This document shows, one piece after another, positions 46,321 through 58,259 of a DNA stretch of 64,000 nt. The stretch is from contig WNNJ02000033.1 in NCBI GenBank assembly GCA_012934845.2, forward strand, positions 122,491 to 186,490. Reading direction: 5' to 3'. Origin of the DNA: Pomphorhynchus laevis (taxonomy: Eukaryota; Acanthocephala; Palaeacanthocephala; Echinorhynchida; Pomphorhynchidae). Position 1 is the first letter of the stretch, and each line of letters starts with the position of its first letter. The translations under genes were made by a program, and so were the position numbers. The notes below the pieces were generated by a model. That model saw only the letters and a program-made list of their open reading frames with translations, was not told the DNA's origin and ran no database searches.

Positions 46321-48585
46321 CCCCCTCACTCCTCTTCATCTCAAGGTCTTTTAACCCTAGTAAAAAGCTCATTAAGATCATCCCTCATATTAAACTACTC
46401 TTGTCCAGCCCTATCTTGTTTAGCTATATCACTTTGTAAGAACGGTAAGCGTATAAGCATAGCCAATGTCTATATTCGGCCAGGAGAAATTCACAAGAAC
46501 CGTGACCTCCTGGATCAAATATTGGGGAGCGGTTATGACATGTTACTTGGTGACTTCAACGACAGAACTGGTCGTTGGATTAATGCAGCACTCCGAAGAG
46601 CAAGGATCGGCTATCTTATTCATAAACCACCTTCCCCAACCTTTCATTGCTCTACAACAAATTCTCTCCTCGACATATTACTGCTACATAAGATGTGGTT
46701 GTTGAAACCCATTTGCACCGAGCAGTCGCGTCAACAACAGACCACCTCTCATGACCTGATTCGCTGGAGGCTAGAGGACGATACGTTGCTTAGAAGAAGG
46801 TTTCACTTTGACCCTATTAGAGTGGCCTTCTTTTAGGCAGCTATCCAACTCTTCCCCACAATTGGAATTGAGAGTTTGACCGAATTTAACTCCTACCTCT
46901 CATCGCAAGCTACCGCGATCCTTTCGACTACCTATAAAGGTCGAATATACAATCCTACTCCAACAAAGCTCAAGGTCCTAGCTAAAATGTTACACCTTCC
47001 CAATCTCTCTGTTTCCGCCAGACATATCCTCTCGAATGAATATTGGAGCTCTAGATATAGGCTCCAGCTGAGCAGGGATAGGGCAAGCATTGCTCGCCTA
47101 AACCCTTCTCAGGCTTCCTTCTGGAAGATATTCAAGAAGGAGAAGTTTGTTTGCTGGAAGGATAGAGCCTTGGTTTGGATTGGTAGCATAGGCCTTGACA
47201 AAGTTTTAGAGGAGTCACTTTCCTTACATAATTATGGAGCCACTCAATCTCCCCAACCAATCCCGCCTTGGTGTGACTTCAGGAGTAGGGACTTATCTGT
47301 TACAGATATCCTTAACTCCTGGGGACCACTCCCGGGCACCTCCAAATCCCACGCGCCACTCACCACTCGTGTCTGTCAGCTTTTGACATACAGTCAGAGA
47401 AAGGAGGTCGCCATCACAATGCTACTAGCCTCCCCGTCTGACATAGCGGACATCAACATCAGCCGTCGAGTTTTTTTACCTAAAAAGAGATTAATCACTT
47501 GTCCTAAAGATCTGCGGCCCATCTCGATTCAAAACGCCCTCATATCCATCTACGAAAAAGCGCTTGCGCGTAGAATCCGCGTTCATTTATGTAGGCGTAA
47601 TTTGATCCCACCGAGTTTTCATGGGTTTGTCAAAGGGCGCTCGGTCCATTCAGCAATTAGTGAAGTGCATTAGTTTTGTCAGGATAATAGTCATCAGCTT
47701 GCTGTGGCTGTTTTTCTTGATTTTTCAGCTGCATTTGACCGGATCTCCATTCCCTTCGTTATCTCCTCTCTCAGGTCACTCGGGTTGCCTGCGAGAATTG
47801 TTAACAGGGTGGAGATATTGCTGTACACCAAGCGGTTCTACTATGAAGACGACCCTGATGCGCGTCAGTTCTACCCTATTACGGGTGTACCTCAAGGATC
47901 CCCACTTTCTCCTATCTTATATCTTGCTGCATCCATTGTTCTATTCAAGAATTTTAAACGTGATCAACATCTAGTGGTATATGCTGATGATACCACAGCC
48001 TTGTTCTCTGGACGCAGGTGCAAAGATGTAATCTCTGACATCAGCCGTTTCTTTTTAAGATTAAAAGATCAGTTGCCCCCATCCAATCTTATTTTAAACT
48101 CCTCTAAATCACAGGTGGTAGTCTTTAATGGCGTTCCTGCCACCAAAAAGAAACTTTAGAGACTAGCACTCTCTGCACTCTCCTCAATTTTGCAGCATCA
48201 ACCACTCCTTATCTTCACGAGTCGAGTAAAATATATGGGGTTCACCGTTACGTTGAATTGGTCGGCGAAAGCTGACCTGGATAGACTTAAACGTATCCTG
48301 AAGAAAGCTAGGTAGGCTCTAAAACGGGCCCAGCATCTGTCACTGAATGGGATAACCCAAGTGCGCCTCTGGGGTACTTGGGCTATCTCGGGATTAGTCT
48401 TCTTCTCACGAGGACGTCCCCTAGAACAAAGACTAAGGTTTCTCAAGCTCCTCATCTCGAGATTACCAACCATAGTCCGCCTTGACTGGACCCTTAGGTG
48501 TGTGAGAGACCCCGAATGGTTCAGTCAGAGGGCGGCGCGCTGGTGTGGTCGAGGGGCTCAGATCCCTATGGACCTGAGGCCGTGA
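46321..48585 (+). pseudogene. LINE copy 1 ORF2: endonuclease and reverse transcriptase, broken
   Basis: In pieces: endonuclease body with YDMLLGDFNDRTGRWINAAL (46528-46590; the GDFN motif), then HDLIRWRLEDD; RT entry FLPKKRLITCPKDLRPISIQ near 47470-47530, GFVKGRSVHSAI, VFLDFSAAFDRISIPFV near 47710-47760, GVPQGSPLSPILY near 47885-47920, and catalytic VVYADDTTALFSGR near 47970-48010, followed by a C-terminal domain with LRLWGTWAISGLVFFSRGRP-like sequence. No RNase H seen. Frame changes near 46.4, 46.85, 47.67 and 48.16 kb break it. Confidence 0.85.
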
Positions 48586-48717
48586 ATATAAGTTGAAGAT
48601 TTCAAAATACACGTCGTGAACAGCTTCTATTTAAAGTTTTCTTTTGCATGTTTTTGTTCCTTAAGTTGTTTTTTATCAGTTGTATAGTTATTAATAAAAC
48701 CCTTACTTACTTACTTA

Positions 48718-48846
48718 CATCCAGTTAATTATCATAACTATGTACGATGGCTAATTACAATAGCTAACCAACATTAACTCAAAATTACATTGAGCGTTGC
48801 AGTAAATTGCTTAAATTATATTCTTTTGTATTAACAGACTCGATCA
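48718..48846. other. Spacer between LINE copies 1 and 3
   Basis: Begins with the likely target-site duplication of copy 1; otherwise AT-rich host-like DNA. Confidence 0.5.
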
Positions 48847-48873
48847 CCTTAAAACAAGTTGGATAACTAATAA
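48847..48873 (+). mobile_element. 5' tip of LINE copy 3, cut off by the insertion of copy 2
   Basis: CCTTAAAACAAGTTGGATAA followed by CTAATAA resembles the 5' end of copy 1 (ACCTTAAAAAATGGTTTCTAA). The sequence resumes at 52709 as GATAACTAATAAACATACAA, on the far side of copy 2. Confidence 0.6.
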
Positions 48874-51800
48874 TAAAGATTTTCTTAATAAAAGATAACA
48901 TGTTCTTCATAATCACTTCTTCTCATTATGTAGGCCTCAAATTTATGAAAATCTGAGCCCCCCCCAACTGATCCAACACGCCGCATTCCGATTAAACCAT
49001 CCGGGGTCTTTCCCCCCCCCCCGAAGAATCCAATCGGTGCGGACAATGCTGGGTAAACGCGAGACATGGAGTTTCAGAAACCTTAGTCTTTGCTCTGGGG
49101 GACGTTCTCTTGAGAAGAAGACTAATCCCGAGATAGCCCAGGTGCCCCAAAGGCGCACCTGGGTTTTCCCATTAAACGACAGATGCTGGACCTGTTTCAG
49201 AGCCCAACTAGCTCTCTTCAGGATACGCTTGAGTCTATCCAGGTCGGCTTTCGCGGACCAGTTCACCGAAACGGTGAATCCCAGGTATTTTACTCGACAT
49301 GTGAAGGTAGGAAGTGGTTCTGAGGCAAATATGGAGGAGAGCTCAGAGAGTGCTAATCTCTTAAGTTATTGCTTCGTCGCAGGGGAGCCATGAAAGAATG
49401 CGACCTGCCATTTGGGGGAGTTTAAAACAAGATTGGACCTGGGCAACTGGTCATTTAATCTTAAAAAGAATCGGTTGATGTCAGAGACTACGTCCTTACA
49501 CCTGCGTCCAGATAACAGGGCTGTGGTTTCATCAGCGTACACCACTAGACGTTGATCACGTTTGAATATTTTGAACTGATTGATGGAGGCAGCAAGATAT
49601 AAGATAGGAGAGAGGGGAACCTTGAGGCACACCCGTAATAGGATAGAACTGACGCGCATCAGGGTCATCATCATAGTAAAATCGCTTAGTGTACAGCAGT
49701 ATCTCCACCTGTTAACAATTCTCGCAGGCAACCCGAGGGACCTGAGAGAAGAGATAAAAAAAGGTATGAAAATGCGGTCAAATGCAGCAAAAAAAATAAG
49801 GAAAACAGCCACAACGAGTTGATGGCTATTCTCCAGACAGACCCGTGGCACCTCACCTACTGCTGAATGGACCAAGCGACCTTTGACGAACCAATGGAAA
49901 CCAGGTGGGATGAAATTTCGCCTACCCAGATGATAGAGGATTTTACGTGCAAGCGCTTTTTCGTAGATCGAAACAAGGGAATTTCGAATCGAAATGGGCC
50001 GCAGGTCTTTAGGACAAAAATCCGGATATTTCTTAGGTAAAAAATTCTTTTACTAACATTGATGCCGGCCATATCGGATGGGGTGGCTAATAGCATTGTG
50101 AAGGCCACCTCCCTTCTTTGATCAGTTGTCAAAAGCTGACATACCCGAGAAGAGAGTGGAGCGACGGATTTTGAGGTGCCCTGTAGAGGCCCCCAGGCGT
50201 TGAGAATATCTGGCACAGATAAGTCTCTACTCCCGAAGTCTCCTCAGAGCGGGATTGGTTGCGATGATTGAGTGGCTCCATAATTATGTAGGGCAAGTGA
50301 CTCCTCCAAAACTTTGCCAAGGCCTATACTACCGATCCACCCCACAGCCCTATCCCTCCAGCAAACAAACTTCTCCTTCTTGAATATTTTTCCAAACGGA
50401 AGACTGAGAAGGGTTAAGACGAGCAATACTCGCCATATCCCTATTCAGCTGGAACCAGTATCTGGTGCGCCAGTATTTGTTCGAGAGAGTATGTTTGACA
50501 AAAGAAGAGAGAAGGGAGGATAAGTAGTTTAGCTATAACCTTGAGTTTTGTCGGAGTGGGACTGAAAATGCGACCTTTATAGGTTGTCGAAAGAAACGCG
50601 GTAGCTTGCGAAGATAGATAGGAGTTAAATTCGGTTAAACTCTCATTACCAATTCGGGGAAGCGTTGGATGGCTGCCTGGAAGAAAGCCACTCTGATCGG
50701 ATCAAAGTGGAATCTTCTACGAAGCAGCGTATCCTCCTCTATCCGCCAACGAATTAGATCATGAGAAGTGGACAGATGTTGACGCGATTACTTCGTATAG
50801 AGGGGTTTAAACAACCACCTCTAATGTAGCAATAGTAAGTCGAGGAGTGAATTCGTTGATGTGCAATGAAAGGTTGGGGACGGTGGTTTATGAATAAGAT
50901 AACCGTTCCTAACTCTGCAGAGTGCTGCATTAATCCAACGACCAGTTCTGTCGTTGAAGTCACCCAGTACCATGTCACAGCCGCCGTCATTTATCTCATC
51001 CAGGAGGTCACGGTTATTGTGAATCTCCCCTGGACGAATGTAAACGTTGGCAAGACTAAGGTGTTTACCGTTCTTAACGAGTGACACTACTAGACAAGAC
51101 AGGGCTGGACAAGAGTAGTTTAGCATGAGGGAAGATCTTTAAGAGCACTTAACTAAGGTCAAGAGTCCTTGAGAAGAAGAGGAGTGAGGCGGGGTTATGT
51201 ACGGAGTATAGTTGGAACACATGTGCTTTGGAATAAATCGAGTAATGTCCTGGGGGAGACGGATAGACCGCGTCTCATAAAGGACTATAACATTTGCGTC
51301 TCTACCAGTTAAAAGTCTAAGGGCAGAAGCACCTCTCAAGGTGCATTATTCAAGGTGCAAATATTCTTTCACTGAAGAATATTCAGTGAAAAAGCTCGGG
51401 CTTACTCACCATGTGTTAAATTAGTTGGAAGGGGGATGCCAACCTAGACAGAGCTAGGTGCAAGAGGGTTCCCCCCTTTGCCACTAGCCCCGACCTGGAT
51501 CGGACCCCCCCCAAGGCAGTATCTTCATTTCCCAGAGAGGCATTCAAACTCAGCAACTTCCCGATCTTGATTGGTGGAGTAGATCGAGCTGACCCGCCAC
51601 GCTTCTTAGAGCGGGGGTATTTAATAATTCGGCAGGAACAGGTGCCACCGTGGGCGTGCCCACAAGAGAGGACACCAAGGGCATCAAAAATGCTTGAAGT
51701 TCGTTAATAATAGACTTCTTCTGGTTTGCTAGTAGATTAAGAATGTCATTATTTGACATTCGATCAGGATGAGCAGCGGCAGCAGAATACGATTTCGAAA

Positions 51801-52708
51801 TAGGTCTAGAGAATTTCTGCTTGTAAGCCTTGAACATGGTGCACTTTCTTGACCATGCGGGGTGCACTCCACCACAGTTAACGCAAGAGGGTGTAGCTAA
51901 GCATTTATCGTTATTAACCAGGTGCGGACAATCCTCCTTACCGCACACACCACAAATCAGAGAACGAGAACAGGAGGACAACCAATGCCCCCAGCCATGG
52001 CATTTCTGGCAATGGGGAAAGTGAGGGTGTCCTCACTAATAATCATGAATTTCAGATTAAAGCCCATAAAAGGGTTAATTGCTGAAGAGGTAAGCAGGTG
52101 CCCATTGTCCAAATCAGTCTCGGCAAAGGCAACTGGGAGTGGGTCACCGCCTTTACCCAGCACCTGCCTGATAGAAAATAATTTAAATTGTTTCTTTAGT
52201 TGTTCAACATCCTCGTCGGAATTGAAATACGGATAATTTGAGACTTACAGTGCATTTCAGCGGCAGAATGGAAATAGATCCAAGAGAAGAAAGATTAATA
52301 TAAAAGTATTTTCGGTAATCGTCAAGAATGGCACCATTTGCGAAGGACACCCTGAGAGTGTTCTCAAAGGCTTTAATAGAGTTAAAACAAACTCTATTCT
52401 TGACCATAAGGGCAAATTCGCGAAGAAACGTGCCAAAAAGGGGCGTGTTTTTAAATTGGTTTGGATGCTTTGATTACGCATAAGTGCGCTAGTTTTGCAA
52501 CAGGAGAAAGGTACTCCTCCACTCCATTTTTTGAAGCACAAACATTACTAACCTTGATAAGTTCAGAATCTTTTCCAGAAGGATTACTTACTTTACTTTG
52601 AGAATCATTTGAAATCACAGTAAAATTCGCAGTAGAATTGCAACAATCAAAATCTTTTGAGAGCTCCGACATGCACATTTTTATTTAACTTTTTTGAAAA
52701 ACTGAGTT
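48874..52708 (-). mobile_element. Near-full-length LINE (same family), copy 2, inserted in copy 3
   Basis: About 3.83 kb on the minus strand. The 5' end lies near 52700; ORF1 starts MCMSELSKDFD at 52678. Zinc knuckles near 51840-52010 include CGVCGKEDCPHL and CVNCGGVHPAWSRKC. The ORF1 end and ORF2 start overlap as ATGGTGA (complement at 51406-51412). Endonuclease, RT (YADET in place of YADDT near 49540) and C-terminus follow down to about 48.95 kb. The 3' tail is TTTATTATTA. Flanked by GATAACTAATAA on both sides (48862-48873 and 52710-52721), a clear target-site duplication. Broken ORF2 and altered YADD: not active. Confidence 0.9.
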
Positions 52709-55700
52709 TGATAACTAATAAACATACAATAAATTAGATTGTTGCAAGAAAATCAAGAAATATACCATACGAAAAATGTGCACGTCAGAGCTATCAACAG
52801 ATTTTCATCAGAGAAACGATTTAGCTTTTTCAATGGAATTCACTGATAATGGTAATATATTAAACTCTTCTATTGGAAATCATGACTTAAAGGTAAGCGA
52901 TTTGTTGCCTATGTTTTCAAAAGAGTCGGGGTACTTCCCCTTATTCCGAAACTTCGGAATCTAGCATTAATTTCATTTACAAAGCCTCTGGAGAGTCACA
53001 AATTATCCAACCTGTTTCTTCGAGACTTCACGAAACTATATAATAATAGAGTTATTTTCAACTCTGTACGATTCTATGAGACAACGATCATATTTCGTTT
53101 GTAAGCACGGATTTATTGTACGAATTTGACAGATTGTTTGTGAAAAATCTAGCCCACTTAGGTTCTATTGAATTAGAATAGAACAATTGAATTGGAGCCC
53201 ACACTCTTTCGAACTCTGCCTCTAACCCCTTCCTGGGGTATAATCTTAAGCTCTCAATTGTTGAACAGGATGACATGACGTTCCCCATTGCAACATGTGC
53301 CACTTGTGGGGCCACTGAGGGTCATCCTGTAATTCCAATTGTATATGTGAGGTTTGTAGCTCGGACTGCTGTGACAGCTTACGAAAGGGGGAGAAATGCA
53401 TGGCTCCCCCAGTCTGTAAAAATTGTTCTGGTAGCCATCCCGCTTGGTCCAGAAGATGTAAGTTCTTCAGAGCTTATCAAAGTCCCTTCTCAAGTCCTTC
53501 ACGTTCCAGTCCACCCTCTGATTATTCCGCGGTAGCTTCTGTCTCCTCAGACAGAATGTCAAACAAAGATATTTTGCAGATATTGGACATAAATAAAAAG
53601 TTCATCTTAGCCCAGTTAGAGAGTATGATTGCTCCACTGGTTTCTGCCTTTTTTGGATCTTCAAATACCAAGTCGATGCCACTTGAAAGCATGCCTGAAT
53701 CTAAGAAGCGTGGGGCTTCGGCTAAATCAGTGCCCCCACTGAAGATTGGTAAAATATTGCAGCAGCAGGTAGCCGCCTCATCTCTGGGAGATGAGGATAT
53801 TGCCCAGGGAGTGTCGACCCTAGATGGGGCTAGTGGTAGGAAGGGCATCCTTACCGCACCTAGCTTTGTCAAGGTTGGCTTCTCCTATATAACTTATCTA
53901 ACACAATGGTGAGTAAACCCGAGCCTATTTCACTGAATATCCTTCAGTGAAATTTGAAAGGTGCTTCTGCCCTTAGACTTTTATCTGGTAGAAACGCAGA
54001 TGTTATAGTCCTTCAGGAGACGCGGTCTATCCGTCTCCCCAGGACATTACTCGATTTATCCTAAAGCAAATTTGTTCCCACTATACTCCGTACATAACCC
54101 CACCTCACTTCTCTTCATCTCAAAGACTCTTGACCTTAGTTAAGTGCTCCTTAAGATCTTGTCCAGGGGAGATTCACAAGAACCGTGACCTCCTGAATGG
54201 TATTATCGATAGCGGCTATGACATGGTATTAGGTGACTTCAACGACAGAACTGGTCGTTGGATTAATGCAGCACTCCGCAGAGCAGGAACAGTTCTCTTA
54301 TTCATAAACCACCGTCCCCAACCTTTCATTGCACATCAACGAATTCACTCCTCGACTTACTATTGCTACATTAGAGGTGGTTGTTTAAACACCTCTGTAC
54401 GGAGCAGTCGCGACAATATCTGTCCACCCCATGATCTAATTCGTTGGCGGATAGAAAAGATACGCTGCTTCGTAGAAGATTCCACTTTGATCCGATCAGA
54501 GTGACTTTCTTCCAGTCAGCTATCCAACGCTTTCCCTGAATTGGTAATGAGATTTCAACCGAATTTAATTCCTACCTATCTTCGCAAGATACCGCGTTGC
54601 TTTCGACAACCTATAAAGGTCGCATTTTCAGTCCCACTCCGACAAAACTCAAGGTCCTGGCTAAACTTCGGAGCCTCCCCAATCTCTCTTCTTTTGCCAA
54701 ACATACTCTCGCGAACGAATACTGGCGCATCAGATATTGGTTCCAGCTGAGTAGGGATAGGGCGAGTATTGCTCGTCTTAACCCTTCTCAGTCTTCCTTT
54801 TGGAAGATATTCAAGAAGGAGAAGTTTTTTGCTGAAAGGATAGGGCTTTGGGTTGGATCGGTAGTATAGGCCTTGTAAAAGGTTTAAAGTAGTCACTAGC
54901 CCAACACAATTATGGAGCCACGCAATCACCTCAACCAATCCCGCCTTGGAGAGACTCCAGGATTAGGGACTTATCTTTCACAGATATTCTCAACGCCTGG
55001 GTCTCTTTCTGGAACCTCCAAATCCGTCGCTTCACTCCCTTCTCGTGTCTTTCAGCTTTTGACAGCCGATCAAAGAAGAGAGCTGGCCGTCACAATGCTA
55101 TTAGCACCACATCCGATGTGGCCGGCATCAATATTAGTAGAAGGATTTTTTCACATTAATAGTATCCGGTCTCTTGCTCTAAAGACCTGCGGCCCATTTC
55201 GATTCAAAATTCCCTCGTATCGATCTATGAGAAAGCGTTTGCGCGTAGAATCCGCGATCATCTGAGTAGGCGAAATTTCATCCCACCTGGTTTTCATGGG
55301 ATTGTCAAAGGTCGCTCGTTTCATTCAGTAGTTGGTGAAGTGCATCGGTTTTGTCAGGAGAACAGTCATCAGCTTGCTGTGGCTGCTTCCTTGATTTTTC
55401 CGCTGCATTTGACCGCATCTCCATTCCCTTTGTTATCTCATTTCTCAGGTCCTTCAGGTTGCCTGCGAAATTTGTTAACAGGGTAGAGATACTGCTGTAC
55501 ACCAAGTGATTTTATGATGATGACGACCCTGATGCGCGTCAGTTCTACCCTATTACGGGTGTGCCTCAAGGTTCACCTCTTTCTCCTATCTTATATCTTG
55601 CTGCCTCCATCAATCTATTCAAAATATTTTGACGCGAACAACGTCTAGTGGTGTATGCTGATGACACCACAGCCCTGTTCACTAAACACAGGTGCAAAGA

Positions 55701-56395
55701 CGTAGTCTCTGACATCAGCCGATTCTTTTTAAGATTAAAAGACCAGTTGCCCAAGTCCAACCTTGTTTTAAACTTCGCTAAATCGCAGGTGGTTGTCTTT
55801 CATGGCTCCCCTGTTACGAAAGCAAAAACTTAAGAGACTAGCACTCTCTGAGCTCTCCTCCATATTTGCATCTGAACCACACCCTTCCTTCACAAGTTGA
55901 GTAAAATACCTGGAGTTCACCGTTTCGATGAACTGGTCGGCGAAAGCCAACCTGGATAGATTCAAACGTATCCTCAAGAGAGCTAGATGGGCTCTGAAAC
56001 AGGTCCAGCATATGTCGTTGAAAAGGAAAACCCAGGTGCGCCTCTGGGGCACTTGGGCTATCTCGGGATTAGTCTTCTTTTTAAGAGGACGTTCCCCAGA
56101 GCAAAGGCTAAGGTTTCTTAAGCTCCTCGTCTCCCGTTTACCCAGCATTGTCCGCGCCGATTGGACTCTTCGGGGGGGGGTGAAAGACTTCGGGTGGTTC
56201 AGTCGGAAGGCGGCGTGATGGATCGGTTGGGGGTCTCAGATCCTGCTGGATTTGAGGCTATAGAAAGGGATTGAAGACGGAACGAAGAGAGAAGAGTGAA
56301 GTTTTTTCTGTTTTTAACTGACCTTGATTTTTGACTTTTGACATATATCCTTTTATTTTTTAGATTTTTGTATTAATAAAATCGTTATTATTATC
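52709..56395 (+). mobile_element. LINE (same family), copy 3
   Basis: Plus strand. ORF1 begins MCTSELSTDFHQRND at 52776. Its zinc-knuckle and C-terminal part is in the frame 53400-53912 (NCSGSHPAWSRRCKFF, then MSNKDILQILDINKK). The ORF1 stop TGA (53910-53912) overlaps the ORF2 ATG (53906-53908). Endonuclease LLSGRNADVIVLQETRSIRL and GDFNDRTGRWINAAL, RT MVYADDTTALFTKHR near 55650-55690, C-terminus FMNWSAKANLDRFKRILKR-like near 55930, then a 3' UTR and a tail of TTA units (about 56378-56395). Many frame changes: dead. It carried the 5' end now split off at 48.85 kb. Confidence 0.9.
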
Positions 56396-56458
56396 ATTAA
56401 CTATTTGCTCCATTCTCTTCTTGAATGAGAGTTGAGTATTTGCTCCACTCTCTTCTAG

Positions 56459-57130
56459 AATACGGTCCGGGACACTATAGCATCAGCGCCAAGCCAAGTT
56501 GCTCACGACGTTGGGATTAAACCGGAGTTATCGAACGTTCCCGAGAGCACCCGCTTTGAAAATCCAGCGACTACTGCCAAACAATGTGCCCGTCTGGATA
56601 TAGTCTGCTCCGGTTTACACGGATCTCGATTCGAGCGGACGTTCTTCGACGTCAATGTATTTTCTTCTCATGTTCAATCGAACACAATACGCGGTCCTGA
56701 CAACGCTTTCGAATATAACGAAAAAAGAAAAAAATCCAAGTACCTCGAAAGAATCCGAAGGATAGAAAAGAGCTCCTTTATCCCGCTCGTATTTTCAACA
56801 TCAGGGGGTTTCGGCAAAGAAGCTAGTATGCTAGTAAAGACTATTGCGACTGCTTTAGCTCAACAAGGACACATACGCTACCGTGATATAGCTATTAGAC
56901 TAAAAAGAAAAATAACTTTCGAAATTGCTCGGTTAATATCGGCCTGTCTCTGGAATCCACGGTCAGCACGAGGTACTCCCATGCGTAGTACATTCAAACA
57001 CCCAGCCGATGCGTCTTCGTAGCTGTATCCAGTATCCAATTCAGCAGTTTATTGCTCGACATTTTTTTGGACCCATTTGCGGGTAACCTTGATTGTATGT
57101 TTTACTAAAATAAATTTTTCCGTTTAAAAA
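56459..57130 (+). mobile_element. REL-endonuclease LINE, second lineage, C-terminal part
   Basis: One frame is open from 56459 (after a stop) to TAG at 57020-57022. It reads QCARLDIVCSGLHGSRFERT and FFDVNVFSSHV, the R-x-D..D core of the restriction-like endonuclease (as in ARSDI..FLDICIY at 8.4 kb), then SSFIPLVFSTSGGFGKEASM and a C-terminal helix set ending ISACLWNPRSARG. Identity to the 8.1 kb protein is only about a third by eye, so it is a distinct family. It starts about 65 bases after the tail of LINE copy 3. The zinc finger is missing or lies upstream in a broken part. Confidence 0.8.
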
Positions 57131-58259
57131 AGAATTAATTTGCTGCGCCCGTTTTTATCACAAAGTATATAATAAATTAATTTAACTTTTTTATATATTA
57201 TTACACGAAAAGGAAAGAATAAACCTGAATGCATTTTTACAACCTTCGTCGTGAAGCTTTATATGGAATGAGCCAGGTTAATTAATTTAGAAAAAAACTA
57301 ATTAATTACTAATTAACTAATTAACTAACTGCGTTAATCTAATTGGAATAAAAGATTGATCGAATTGAAATAAAGAGCTAACACCTTTAATTTTTAGAAA
57401 AATATAATGTTTAAAGATACACTTGAATAATTTAGAACATGAGATACTAGAAAATACGATGTAAAATAAAATATTATTTATAAAATCATTGATCATTTAC
57501 AATTCAGTATTAGTTTAAATATTATTTTTTCACTTCTATTAAAGCATTAATCGTTTACAAGAATGCAAGAATTTATATTTTGTAAATAAGAATTTAATAT
57601 CAGAAATGATCATGACTGATATAACTACATTTGATTTTAAAATATGAATATTTGCATATTAAATCCAAGCTGCAGTAAGATTTTTCGACATGATTGTTTT
57701 CTCGATCAGGATCGACAGCCCCTTACTCTGAGCATACTTTACTTCGTATAGTGAATATATTTCACTATATCCTTGAATAGTCATTTAGTGAATTTATATT
57801 GAAATATAGTGGATATATTTTAATCTATTAAACTACATCAGTAGTAAGTCTTAATAAGACTTATCTTATTAAGGACGCATAAGAAATTTATGCGTCCTTA
57901 ATAAGATATTATGTTTTATTGGCTACATCGAGTGTAGCGGATAGTAAAGCAGAGTAAAACTAAACGCGATTTCGACTATGAAGACTATATAGAAACTTAC
58001 TTTTAAACCTCAAACATTAGTTAATTCATTGTTCAATATATCTTCCTGAAGATATATTGTATCTTCCAATATCTTTCTTACTGGCATATCTAGTCACCGA
58101 ATCTACGTATATTAAATTATTTATAAATTAAACTAAATGATAAATAACATTTAAATAATTAAATAATTTAATAATTATTATAAGATTTTATATAACTTAT
58201 ATCAAATTCAAATTTAAAATAAAAACCAAATAATAAGTTGAATAAAAAATAATTAAAAA
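57131..58259. other. AT-rich DNA with small palindromes
   Basis: No gene. A hairpin with 21-base perfect arms at 57862-57908 and a related pair of inverted and direct motifs around 57735-57830 (TTCACTATAT pieces). Confidence 0.5.
57862..57908. repeat. Perfect hairpin, 21-bp arms, 5-base loop
   Basis: TATCTTATTAAGGACGCATAA, loop GAAAT, then its exact complement; flanked by further TTAATAAGAC repeats. Confidence 0.93.

Larger units (their letters stand above)
44875..48717 (+). mobile_element. Near-full-length LINE (jockey/I-like), copy 1
   Basis: A 3.84 kb element between likely target-site duplications, with ORF1 at 44917, endonuclease, RT and a tail of TTAC repeats (48702-48717). GC content is visibly much higher than the flanks. 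ORF2 has several stops and frame changes, so the copy is not active. It lies head to head with OAT, about 240 bases from the OAT start exon. Confidence 0.92.

Noticed and set aside
48885-56218. Many open frames on the strand opposite to the LINE copies (for example 49037-49393, 55768-56148)
   Set aside because: They are antisense shadows of GC-richer LINE coding sequence, or the sense frame of the oppositely placed copy.
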